Part shown: one piece after another, positions 24,989 to 32,647 of the stretch
Layout: each line of letters starts with the position of its first letter
How positions within the stretch are numbered: position 1 is the stretch's first letter
Assembly: GCF_014879935.1 (NCBI RefSeq)
Contig: NZ_JACSRD010000165.1
Coordinates: 1 to 64,000, forward strand
Source: Prosthecobacter sp.
GTDB taxonomy: Bacteria; Verrucomicrobiota; Verrucomicrobiia; Verrucomicrobiales; Verrucomicrobiaceae
Direction: 5' to 3'
DNA length: 64,000 bases
Notes under the pieces: generated by a model
The model's input: the letters and a program-made list of their open reading frames with translations, nothing else
Database searches by the model: none
What the model was told of the DNA's origin: nothing
Made by a program: the position numbers and the translations under genes

Positions 24989-26590
24989 GTGAGACTGGCG
25001 GCAAAGCAACGCATCCGCAAGATCAAAGCCGATGAGAGCCACCTCCCTGACGGCTTGCATGGGCATCAAACAACGCTACCAGTCGCCTTTTCCACGGCCC
25101 ACCGATCTCCCGACTTGGACCCCAAGCTTTCATCGCCACCCATCGACCAGACGCCGGGCCTCAGCGCCCGTATTTTTCATGCCAACGTCCTGGAAGCTGG
25201 AAAAAAGGCGGTCCTCTTCCCTGTCGAGACCATCAGTCGTGAACTGGACTTCAAGCTGGTGCTCGCGGGCTTCTGCGTCACGCCGGAAAACCAAATCTTC
25301 CTGGGCAACCACACCGACATCTATGAGCTGGGCAAAAAACTCAACCACGGCCTCTACGTCGGCAAAAACGTGCTCAACGTCTCACCGACTCGGCTGCGGG
25401 TCTGCTACGACGATCTGAAGAAGAACCATTTCCGTGTCATCTACCTCGACGAGGAAGGTGCGATCTTCGCGGGCGGCCCTGAGGACTGGAAACAGGACAT
25501 GATCCGCAAATTCGACCCGCGCTGGCTCAATGCGGAGGATCATGCGTGCTCCTGGGGCACCTTTCAGGACCAGCTCTATCACGATCTGAAGCCAGCCTGC
25601 GAAAACAACATCGTGATGACCGGCCATCCCCGGTTCAGCCTGTGCCACGAGCGCTTCCTGCCGTTGTATCAGAAGGAGATCGACGAACTCAAACAACAGC
25701 ACGGCAGATTCATCCTCGTCAGCACCAACTTCACCCGTGGCAATTTCGGCGCGGGCGCCGACTACTTCTTCAAACGCTACCACGTGACGCCTGATTCGCC
25801 GCTTCGGGCCCCGCTGGTGGAGGAATTTGCCTACCATCATCAAAAGCTCGGCCTTTTCATTCGGCTGGTCAGCCGCCTCAGCGACTCCTTCCCACAACAC
25901 AAGATCATCCTGCGTCCGCATCCGAGCGAGAGCCATGCGATCTATCAGGCGATCCTGCAGCACATTCCGCGGGCTGAGATTCACGTGCATGGCTCTCTCA
26001 CCGCCTGGCTGCGTGCCGCCGATGCGCTGATTCATTGCGGGTGCACCACGGGCATCGAAGGCTGGCTCTCCGGCACCTACGTCGTCAATTACCAACCGCT
26101 GCATGCGGATGCTTTTGAACGCAGAGTGCCGAATCTCGTCGGTGAACGTTGTGAAACTGAAAACGAGGTCGTTTCACGGCTTCAGCAAGCCCTCGCTTCC
26201 CAGCATCCTCCCCGCACGATTCTGGCACCCGAGGCACTGGCTCTGATCAAGAGCCTGATCGACAACGTTGAGCAGTCCACCGAGAGCTTCGGGAAGCTCG
26301 CAGCCCTTGTGCAGTCGGTTGAAAAGGAACTGCCGCCGGCCACGGCTCTTGGCTCTCTCAGCCCGTTCTCGCGACGTGGAGCCAAGGAGAAAGTGAAGAC
26401 GTTTGTCCGTTCGCACTACCCGCGCTTCATCAAGCCGTGGAAGCCGCGCAGTTCCTACCGCTTCCAGCGTTTCCCCGGCCTCGATCCGGCAGCAATCGAC
26501 TCGAAACTTACTTTTGTGAGCGAACTCACAGGCCGCCGTCTCGTGGCGAAATATTGGAGTTCCAAGTTGATGAGCGTCACCTGCGGGTAA
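24989..26590 (+). CDS. Surface carbohydrate biosynthesis protein (GT-B-like)
   Basis: A 533-residue protein resembling the surface-polysaccharide biosynthesis family related to CDP-glycerol glycerophosphotransferases. From about residue 70 it reads KKAVLFPVETISRELDFKL..., then VYLDEEG-like IYLDEEGAIFAGG, MTGHPRFSLC, FILVSTNFTRGNFG, ILRPHPSESHAIYQ and ADALIHCGCTTGIEGWLSGTYVVNYQP, a donor-site pattern seen in GT-B enzymes. It probably transfers a sugar or polyol phosphate. The start is uncertain: GTG at 24989 is the first available, and no in-frame ATG precedes the conserved part. Confidence 0.75.
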   Translation: MRLAAKQRIRKIKADESHLPDGLHGHQTTLPVAFSTAHRSPDLDPKLSSPPIDQTPGLSARIFHANVLEAGKKAVLFPVETISRELDFKLVLAGFCVTPENQIFLGNHTDIYELGKKLNHGLYVGKNVLNVSPTRLRVCYDDLKKNHFRVIYLDEEGAIFAGGPEDWKQDMIRKFDPRWLNAEDHACSWGTFQDQLYHDLKPACENNIVMTGHPRFSLCHERFLPLYQKEIDELKQQHGRFILVSTNFTRGNFGAGADYFFKRYHVTPDSPLRAPLVEEFAYHHQKLGLFIRLVSRLSDSFPQHKIILRPHPSESHAIYQAILQHIPRAEIHVHGSLTAWLRAADALIHCGCTTGIEGWLSGTYVVNYQPLHADAFERRVPNLVGERCETENEVVSRLQQALASQHPPRTILAPEALALIKSLIDNVEQSTESFGKLAALVQSVEKELPPATALGSLSPFSRRGAKEKVKTFVRSHYPRFIKPWKPRSSYRFQRFPGLDPAAIDSKLTFVSELTGRRLVAKYWSSKLMSVTCG

Positions 26591-26609
26591 ATTCAGCCTT
26601 TCTCCCTCC

Positions 26610-27713
26610 ATGAATCTCTCTCGAATCAAAATCTACGGCGCAGGCTCCATCGGCAACCATCTGACCAACGCGGCGCGCAGCCTCGGCATCAGTGTTTGCG
26701 TGGTGGACCGTGACCGCGAAGCCTTGCGCCGCATGCGGGAGGAGATCTATCCCTCACGTTATGGCCGCTGGGACGACGCCATCCAACAGTTCGATGCCGA
26801 TAACGACCCGGAAGGCGGCTTTGACCTCATTTGCGTCGGCACACCGCCTGCGGCCCATATTCCTCTGGCACTGAAAGCCTTGAAGGAGAAGCCGAAGGCC
26901 ATCCAGGTCGAAAAACCCCTCTGCATGCCGGACATGGCCTCCGCGGAAGAGTTGCGGAAGCTGGCACATGACAACGGCGTGAAGGTTTTTGTCGGCTATG
27001 ACCACGTGGTGGGCAAGTCTGCCCGTCAGGCCGTCGAGATGGTCAAATCAGGCGTGATCGGCGACGTGCTCACCCTTGATGTGGAGTTCCGTGAGTTCTG
27101 GGGTGGCATTTTTGCCGCGCATCCTTGGCTGGATGGCCCGCATGACAGCTACCTTGGCTTCTGGAAGCAAGGAGGCGGTGCCAGCGGTGAGCACTCACAC
27201 GCGCTGAATCTGTGGCAGCATCTGGCTCGAGAATTTGGCTTTGGCCGCGTCTCCCAGGTGGATGCGCTGATGCGTTATGTGTCGAACGAACGCGTGGACT
27301 ATGACGAGCTTTGCTCCATGCATGTGATCACCGACACCGGCTTCTGCGGACGCGTGATTCAGGATGTGGTGACCCAGCCTGTGCGCAAGGTGGCCATCAT
27401 CCAGGGCAGCAAAGGCACCCTGACGATCCATGTGAATCACAGCAAGGCCGGTGACGCCCTGATCCTGCATCTCACAGGCCAGGAACCGGTTGTCACCCCA
27501 GTCTCCAAGACCCGTCCGGATGATTTCATCGAGGAAATGAAGCACATCGATGCCTCCTTGAATCCAGGGGCTCCTGTCAGCCCTCTCGATCTCGATTATG
27601 GCCTCGACACCATGATGGTGGTGGCTGCTTCGCATCGCTCCCACTCTGAGGGCCGACGCATCGTGCTTCCTCCTTCGCCTGACTACAGCTTGAACTCGCT
27701 GCGGTTCGCCTGA
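26610..27713 (+). CDS. Gfo/Idh/MocA-type NAD(P)-dependent oxidoreductase
   Basis: A 367-residue oxidoreductase. The N-terminal Rossmann domain has IYGAGSIGNHL, a VVDRDREALRR acidic end of beta-2, CVGTPPAAHIPLALKAL, and the family motif VEKPLCM. The C-terminal alpha/beta domain carries GGASGEHSHALNLW, where the histidine is the likely catalytic base. Members oxidise or reduce sugars, often nucleotide-linked. Placed between a surface-glycan gene and a NeuB-type synthase, it may modify the nonulosonic precursor (inference). Spacing to both neighbours is about 20 bases. Confidence 0.88.
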   Translation: MNLSRIKIYGAGSIGNHLTNAARSLGISVCVVDRDREALRRMREEIYPSRYGRWDDAIQQFDADNDPEGGFDLICVGTPPAAHIPLALKALKEKPKAIQVEKPLCMPDMASAEELRKLAHDNGVKVFVGYDHVVGKSARQAVEMVKSGVIGDVLTLDVEFREFWGGIFAAHPWLDGPHDSYLGFWKQGGGASGEHSHALNLWQHLAREFGFGRVSQVDALMRYVSNERVDYDELCSMHVITDTGFCGRVIQDVVTQPVRKVAIIQGSKGTLTIHVNHSKAGDALILHLTGQEPVVTPVSKTRPDDFIEEMKHIDASLNPGAPVSPLDLDYGLDTMMVVAASHRSHSEGRRIVLPPSPDYSLNSLRFA

Positions 27714-27733
27714 TCCTTCAAATAGCCTCCTTC

Positions 27734-29257
27734 ATGCAGAACCGATTCGATTTCCGCGGCCTCTATGTCCTGGACATGGCCAACAACCATCAGGGACAGC
27801 TCGACCATGCCCTGCGCATCGTCAGCGAACATGGCAAAGCAGTCGCCAAACATGGAGCAAAGGCCGCGTTGAAGTTCCAGTTCCGCCACTTCGACACCTT
27901 CATCCATCCCGCGCATAAGTCCGGCTCCAGCAACAAGCACATTCCGCGCTTCCTGGCCAATGCGCTGAGCGATGACGACTTTGCCACACTGACGCGTGCC
28001 GTGCGTGAGGCCGGCATGCTCACGATGGCCACTCCGTTTGATGAGGAATCGGTCGATCTCATCGAGAAGCTCGACATCTCCATCATCAAAATCGCCAGCT
28101 GTTCCGCACGTGACTGGCCGCTGCTGGAAAAGGCCGCACGGCACAACCGCCCGTTCATCGTTTCGACCGGAGGCCTGACGCTTGCCGAGATCGACGACGT
28201 GGTCAGCTTCCTGGAGCACCGCAGCGTGGACTTCGCGCTGATGCATTGCGTGTCGGTTTATCCGACTCCGCCGGAGCACCTGCAGCTCAACCAGATCACC
28301 ACGCTGAAACAACGCCATCCGCGCATCACCGTGGGTTTCTCCACCCACGAGGACCCGGCGGATACCCGCCCGGTGATGGTAGCAGTGGCAAAAGGAGCAG
28401 AAATGCTCGAGCGCCACGTCGGTGTCGTTACAGACAAGATCCAGCTCAACGCCTATTCATCCACGCCCGAGCAAACAGATGCGTGGATCGCGGCCGCGCA
28501 AGACGCACGGATCATGTGCGGGGCCACCACACGTCCCGTTTCGATTCCGGTCGAGCAGGAGTCCCTCAAATCACTCAAGCGCGGCGTGTTCGCAGCCCGG
28601 ACGCTCCAGACCGGAGATGCCTTGGAACGCGACGCGGTTTACTTTGCGATGCCGATGACAGAAGGCCAGCTCACCAGTGACTTGTGGAAGCCCGGCATCA
28701 AGACCATGACCGAAGTGGCTCAGGACGGCGCCATCATGATGACGGGTGTCCAACTGCCGCCCGTGCCCCCGAAGAAGCATCTGATCCATGCCATCCATGA
28801 GATCAAGAGCATGCTGAATGAGGCAAGGATCTTCCTGCCAGTGGACTTCAATCTCGAGTTTTCCCATCACTACGGCGTGGAAAAGTTTGACGAAACGGGC
28901 GCGGTGCTGATCGACTGCATCAACCGCGAGTACTGCAAGAAAATCGTCATCCAGCTTCCAGGACAGGCCCATCCGAACCACTTCCACAAACGGAAGGAAG
29001 AAACGTTCCAGGTGCTGGCCGGAGAGCTCGAACTGGTGCTCGAAGGCAGGCTGCGTGTGCTTTATCCGGGAGATCTGCACCTCATCCCACAGGGGGCTTG
29101 GCATAGTTTCTCGACCAAGACGGGTGTCATCTTCGAGGAAGTCTCCACCACCCACCACAACGATGATTCGTTCTATGAGGATAAGCTCATCAACGAACGT
29201 GGACGGGATTTCCGCAAGACTGTGGTCAAGCAGTGGGGCCGTTATCAGCTCGACTAG
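27734..29257 (+). CDS. neuB: NeuB-type nonulosonic acid synthase fused to a cupin
   Basis: A 507-residue three-part protein. Residues ~1-265 are the NeuB TIM barrel, which condenses PEP with a 6-carbon N-acyl sugar (MANNHQG, ALKFQFR, IIKIAS, IVSTGG, MHCVSVYPTPPEH, VGFSTHE). Residues ~280-335 are the SAF/antifreeze-like domain (LKSLKRGVFAARTLQTGDAL). Residues ~365-507 form a cupin with the metal-binding HFHKRKEETFQVL and later IPQGAWHSF. Plain NeuB enzymes are about 340-350 residues, so the cupin is an added module. It is followed after 2 bases by a HAD hydrolase. Confidence 0.9.
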   Translation: MQNRFDFRGLYVLDMANNHQGQLDHALRIVSEHGKAVAKHGAKAALKFQFRHFDTFIHPAHKSGSSNKHIPRFLANALSDDDFATLTRAVREAGMLTMATPFDEESVDLIEKLDISIIKIASCSARDWPLLEKAARHNRPFIVSTGGLTLAEIDDVVSFLEHRSVDFALMHCVSVYPTPPEHLQLNQITTLKQRHPRITVGFSTHEDPADTRPVMVAVAKGAEMLERHVGVVTDKIQLNAYSSTPEQTDAWIAAAQDARIMCGATTRPVSIPVEQESLKSLKRGVFAARTLQTGDALERDAVYFAMPMTEGQLTSDLWKPGIKTMTEVAQDGAIMMTGVQLPPVPPKKHLIHAIHEIKSMLNEARIFLPVDFNLEFSHHYGVEKFDETGAVLIDCINREYCKKIVIQLPGQAHPNHFHKRKEETFQVLAGELELVLEGRLRVLYPGDLHLIPQGAWHSFSTKTGVIFEEVSTTHHNDDSFYEDKLINERGRDFRKTVVKQWGRYQLD

Positions 29258-29259
29258 CG

Positions 29260-29913
29260 ATGGCTGTTTCTGCAATCGCCTTCGATCTCGATGGCACTCT
29301 GATCGATTCCAATCAGGTGAAGCGACGTGGCTTTGACCACGTGTTTGAAGGCTACCCTGACTGGCTGGCTCATGTGGCCGCAGTCCTGGAAACCCACCGG
29401 AAATCCTTTCGAACGGTGGTCATCCGGGAGGTGCTCCGGCGTATGAATGCCGAGGGCTGGCCGGCCACCCAGCCGACCGAAGAGCACGTCGCAGAACTGG
29501 CCGAACGCTATAACCGTTTTTGCATTGATGGAGCAGTCGCCTGTCCCGAGATCGCCGGAGCCGGGGAGATGCTGCATAAACTGGCATCCACCCATGCCTT
29601 GTTCATCAACACCGCCACCGCGACGGAGGCAGCAGTGGAGATCATCAATCGCCGTGGCTGGACACGCCACTTCAAAGCCGTCCTGGGTTTCCCCCCCTCG
29701 AAAGAGGAAAACTTGGCTGACATCGCCCGGATGGAAGACCTCCTGGCAGGCGACATGCTCATGGTTGGTGACGATGATCACGATCTTGAGGCCGCGTCGG
29801 CATTTGGCTGCCCATCCGTCGCCCTGTTGGGGCCGACTTCACACTTTACTCGCCCTTTGCCACTGGCTATATCCTCCCTCGCCGAACTGCCGCCTCTTTT
29901 AGACCAAATATGA
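29260..29913 (+). CDS. HAD-family hydrolase
   Basis: A 217-residue phosphatase-type HAD protein. Motif I is FDLDGTLIDSN at the N-terminus (nucleophile and general acid Asp), a threonine/serine motif II lies in INTATAT, the lysine is in PPSKEEN, and motif IV is VGDDDHDLEAA. A cap domain lies between motifs I and II. It starts 2 bases after the NeuB-cupin gene and overlaps the next gene by 4. The position suggests a phosphatase for a nonulosonate-9-phosphate or its precursor, as in routes that condense a sugar 6-phosphate (inference). Confidence 0.85.
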   Translation: MAVSAIAFDLDGTLIDSNQVKRRGFDHVFEGYPDWLAHVAAVLETHRKSFRTVVIREVLRRMNAEGWPATQPTEEHVAELAERYNRFCIDGAVACPEIAGAGEMLHKLASTHALFINTATATEAAVEIINRRGWTRHFKAVLGFPPSKEENLADIARMEDLLAGDMLMVGDDDHDLEAASAFGCPSVALLGPTSHFTRPLPLAISSLAELPPLLDQI

Positions 29914-30797
29914 CTCAAAACCGGATCAAAGACCTCCTGATTCAGCTTGGCCTGAGCGCCCCAGACTCTTTCACGCAAATTTTCGACCGCGTACGGGACC
30001 GCGAGGACATCGCCGTGCTGCGCTGCAACCAGAGCGGAGCCATATTGCTCAGCAGGACAGACCACATGGAGATCGGCCACTACCAGGAAAAGGAAGTGCT
30101 GTCCTATTACAATGCCGACTCAGTCCAGTCAGCCGCGTTGAAGACCGAGATCGATGACAGCCGTCGTGAGCAGATGTTCAAGGACCTCGTTCGCAACAAG
30201 TCACTGGTGGATGTCGGCTGCGGCGCTGGTGGATCGCTCAAGAAGCTGTCCGCCTATGCGAAATCAGCCGTCGGTGTCGAACCACAGCGCTTGGCCCGCA
30301 GTCTGGCTGAAAATTTGGGCCTCAACATCAAAGCGGACATCAACGATGTCCCCGAAGGCTCATGTGATGTCGCCACGCTGTTCCATGTTTACGAACACAT
30401 CACCGACCCGATCGAGTTTCTAAAGCTGGTTCGCAAACGCCTTCGTCCTGGGGGCAAGATTCTGATCGAAGTTCCCCACAGCGGCGACTTCCTCATCAGC
30501 TTCCTGGCAAACGAGGCATTCATGAAGCACACCTTCTGGAGTGAGCACATCATCCTCCACAGCCGTGTGACTTTGGAGCGCTTTGCCAAAGAGGCAGGTT
30601 TTGTCAATCCCGTCATCCGCGGCTACCAGCGCTACCCGCTGGCCAATCACCTGCACTGGCTCGCCAACGGCAAACCCGGCGGCCATCTGAACTGGTCCTT
30701 CCTGCGCGATGAGCAACTCGACGCGGCCTACACGTCCGTCCTGGCCAATCTCAATCTCACCGACACGATCATCCTGGAAGCCTCCAACCCGCTTTAG
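29910..30797 (+). CDS. Class I SAM-dependent methyltransferase
   Basis: A 295-residue protein starting inside the HAD gene's stop (ATGA overlap). The SAM-binding motif I is LVDVGCGAGGSLKKL near residue 95, followed by VGVEPQRLARSLAENLG, CDVATLFHVYEHITDPIEFL and LRPGGKILIEVPHSGDFL, typical of the UbiE/glycan methyltransferase type. The first ~90 residues are a separate N-terminal segment. Its target is probably a sugar of this locus. Coupling to neuB and the HAD gene suggests the same pathway. Confidence 0.87.
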   Translation: MTQNRIKDLLIQLGLSAPDSFTQIFDRVRDREDIAVLRCNQSGAILLSRTDHMEIGHYQEKEVLSYYNADSVQSAALKTEIDDSRREQMFKDLVRNKSLVDVGCGAGGSLKKLSAYAKSAVGVEPQRLARSLAENLGLNIKADINDVPEGSCDVATLFHVYEHITDPIEFLKLVRKRLRPGGKILIEVPHSGDFLISFLANEAFMKHTFWSEHIILHSRVTLERFAKEAGFVNPVIRGYQRYPLANHLHWLANGKPGGHLNWSFLRDEQLDAAYTSVLANLNLTDTIILEASNPL

Positions 30798-30841
30798 GCT
30801 TTCCGGAGCGCCTGCCCTCACCCACATTGATTCATGTAGTC

Positions 30842-31271
30842 GCCATGGAGGACATGCCTTTCTACTACAAGGATCTACCCCCCTACAGACTTGCAGAACA
30901 GTGTGCAGTTGACCCTCTCCACGACTGAGGACCATGAGGTGAACGGCTTCATTGCACGTCGCTACGTAAACAGACCGAAGCATGAATACGGCCTGATCTT
31001 CATCGACGGCCCCGAGATTCCCAGCCAGAAGGAGGACCCGCGTTATCTCGACGGTGATATGCTCGATGTGGTGGAATGGAACAAGAAGCCCTTCACCGCC
31101 TACCTCGACTGCCGCATCGGCACCCGGGACGTCATCAAGGCGCTCATGCCCCGCGCCACCCTTCACTGGAACAAGCAGCACAAGTTCTCGCGCGTATCGT
31201 TTTCTCCTGCCACAAAACAAGGCATGATCACAGCTTGCCGCCGGTCAGGGCGAGTATCTGACCAGACATGA
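30842..31271 (+). pseudogene. Truncated, frameshifted methyltransferase-like fragment
   Basis: The longest part is an open frame from the TTG at 30891, which reads HEYGLIFIDGP, DGDMLDVVEWN, AYLDCRIGTRD and NKQHKFSRVSF, resembling the C-terminal half of a Rossmann methyltransferase-like family ('FIDGP' is the usual strand). The matching upstream piece, MEDMPFYYKDLP, lies in another frame and joins it at a run of six C (30878-30883). No SAM-binding N-terminal half is present. The fragment also runs 44 bases into the convergent SDR gene. I read it as a degraded remnant; a short novel gene is less likely. Confidence 0.5.
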
Positions 31272-32418
31272 AGCCGCTGTCGCGGCCTATGAGATACTTG
31301 ACCATGGCCAGTACGTCCCCGGCCCCGCATAGACGTCCGGCAGGAACGAGAGCCTTCTCTTTCAACATCACACGTTCTGCCGTGGCATGATTCATGCCGA
31401 GAGGCATGAACGACGGACAGATGGCATTCACCGTGATCTGGCGCCTGGCGGCCTCTGGAGCGAGCAGGCGGACACAGTTCTCAAGGCACGCCTTGCCCAG
31501 CGAATAGGCGCTCAGGTGAAGGTTCGGATCCTTGGAACCATAGGTGGAGCCAACCGCGATGAACCTGCCTCCCTGATCCTGCGAGCGCTCAAACAGCACA
31601 CGCATCAATTCAATGGGGATGCGTGTGCCGTGGCGCACTTGTTCCTCAATCATGGCCAAATCACTGGTGATCAGGCTGGAACGGGACGGTCGCGGCCATG
31701 CCGCGTGAATAATGCCATAAAGAGGCATCCGGCCCAGTGCGCCCTCCAGTCCATCACGCCAGTTTGGATTGTCGAAATCCAGTGTGATCCAGTTCAATCC
31801 AGAGCCGTCATTCCCGGAGCTGAGACGGGTGGTGGCGTACACTACAAACTCCGATTTCAGCGACTCCGCAATCTCCCGTCCCAAACCTCCGCCAGCCCCG
31901 GTGACAAGCACCGCATGCCTGCCATCCTGATATGCTTTTTCTTGAGGTGTTTGAAGAGCGGAGGTCTCCGCCACGCAGCTTTCCTTTTCCTCGTGGTAAC
32001 CAAAAGAGATGAAAACACTGGCAGTCAGGCACCGGGAAGCCTTCTCCATGACCGTAACTTTCAACTGTCCCATGCGGGTGGTTTCGTTCCACGACGTGAT
32101 CTCGCCTCTGACCACAACCTGGCACGGATAGTACAACGGAGCCGGAAACTGGCTCTGCATGCTGCCGATCACCACCTGCCTACCCGGCAGATGCATGCCT
32201 GCCATGGCGGATGCTAGCCCGAGTTGAAAAACTCCATGAACGATGGGTCGCTGGTACTGCGTCATGGCCGCATAATCCACGCTCAAGTGCAGAGGATTGA
32301 AATCCCCCGAGACTGCCGCGAAGGCGCGAACCTCCTCCGGTCCAATCGACTGTTCCCATTCATGCGCCAGGCCCGCTTTGAGGGCATGCGGTGGGAAATA
32401 CTGTGCTTCAGGCGTCAT
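31228..32418 (-). CDS. MaoC-like hotdog domain fused to a short-chain dehydrogenase
   Basis: A 396-residue fusion. Residues ~1-145 are a MaoC-type hotdog hydratase/dehydratase domain (AFAAVSGDFNPLHLSVDYA with the catalytic Asp/His pair, then RPIVHGVFQLGLASAM). Residues ~165-396 are an SDR reductase with TGAGGGLGREIAE as cofactor loop, GSTYGSK with the serine, YSLGK as YxxxK, and VNAICPSFM. Together these could dehydrate and reduce a beta-keto or beta-hydroxyacyl chain. It is the last gene of a coupled operon with an acyl carrier protein and an FkbH-like gene: its ATG lies 11 bases inside the ACP gene. Confidence 0.87.
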   Translation of the reverse strand: MTPEAQYFPPHALKAGLAHEWEQSIGPEEVRAFAAVSGDFNPLHLSVDYAAMTQYQRPIVHGVFQLGLASAMAGMHLPGRQVVIGSMQSQFPAPLYYPCQVVVRGEITSWNETTRMGQLKVTVMEKASRCLTASVFISFGYHEEKESCVAETSALQTPQEKAYQDGRHAVLVTGAGGGLGREIAESLKSEFVVYATTRLSSGNDGSGLNWITLDFDNPNWRDGLEGALGRMPLYGIIHAAWPRPSRSSLITSDLAMIEEQVRHGTRIPIELMRVLFERSQDQGGRFIAVGSTYGSKDPNLHLSAYSLGKACLENCVRLLAPEAARRQITVNAICPSFMPLGMNHATAERVMLKEKALVPAGRLCGAGDVLAMVKYLIGRDSGFMSGQILALTGGKL

Positions 32419-32647
32419 GCAGGCTTTCCTGAATCCATGCGAGGAAGAGTTCGAAAGACATCATCTCCTCAAAATTTTCCGGGGGCATCTGCAATCCAAA
32501 CTCCTCATCCACCAGAGTGACCAAGGTCACCATCGCGACGGAATCCCAGTCTGCAACGGAATGGCTCGTGGCGCGGCGCACTTCATCGTCCCTGAGTTCC
32601 GGGAACACATTTTTGAAACAATTGATCAAACGCTCTTCGTGGCTCAT
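32408..32647 (-). CDS. Acyl carrier protein
   Basis: A 79-residue acidic protein with the ACP four-helix pattern. The phosphopantetheine attachment site is DWDSVAMVTLV (serine near residue 36, DSV in place of the usual DSL), followed by EEFGLQMPPENFEEM. The start at 32647 (MSHEERLIN) is chosen because it overlaps the preceding fkbH-like stop as ATGA; an in-frame start 21 bases earlier also exists. It carries an acyl or glyceryl-type group as a thioester, presumably loaded by the neighbouring FkbH-like protein and processed by the MaoC-SDR fusion (inference). Confidence 0.9.
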   Translation of the reverse strand: MSHEERLINCFKNVFPELRDDEVRRATSHSVADWDSVAMVTLVTLVDEEFGLQMPPENFEEMMSFELFLAWIQESLHDA

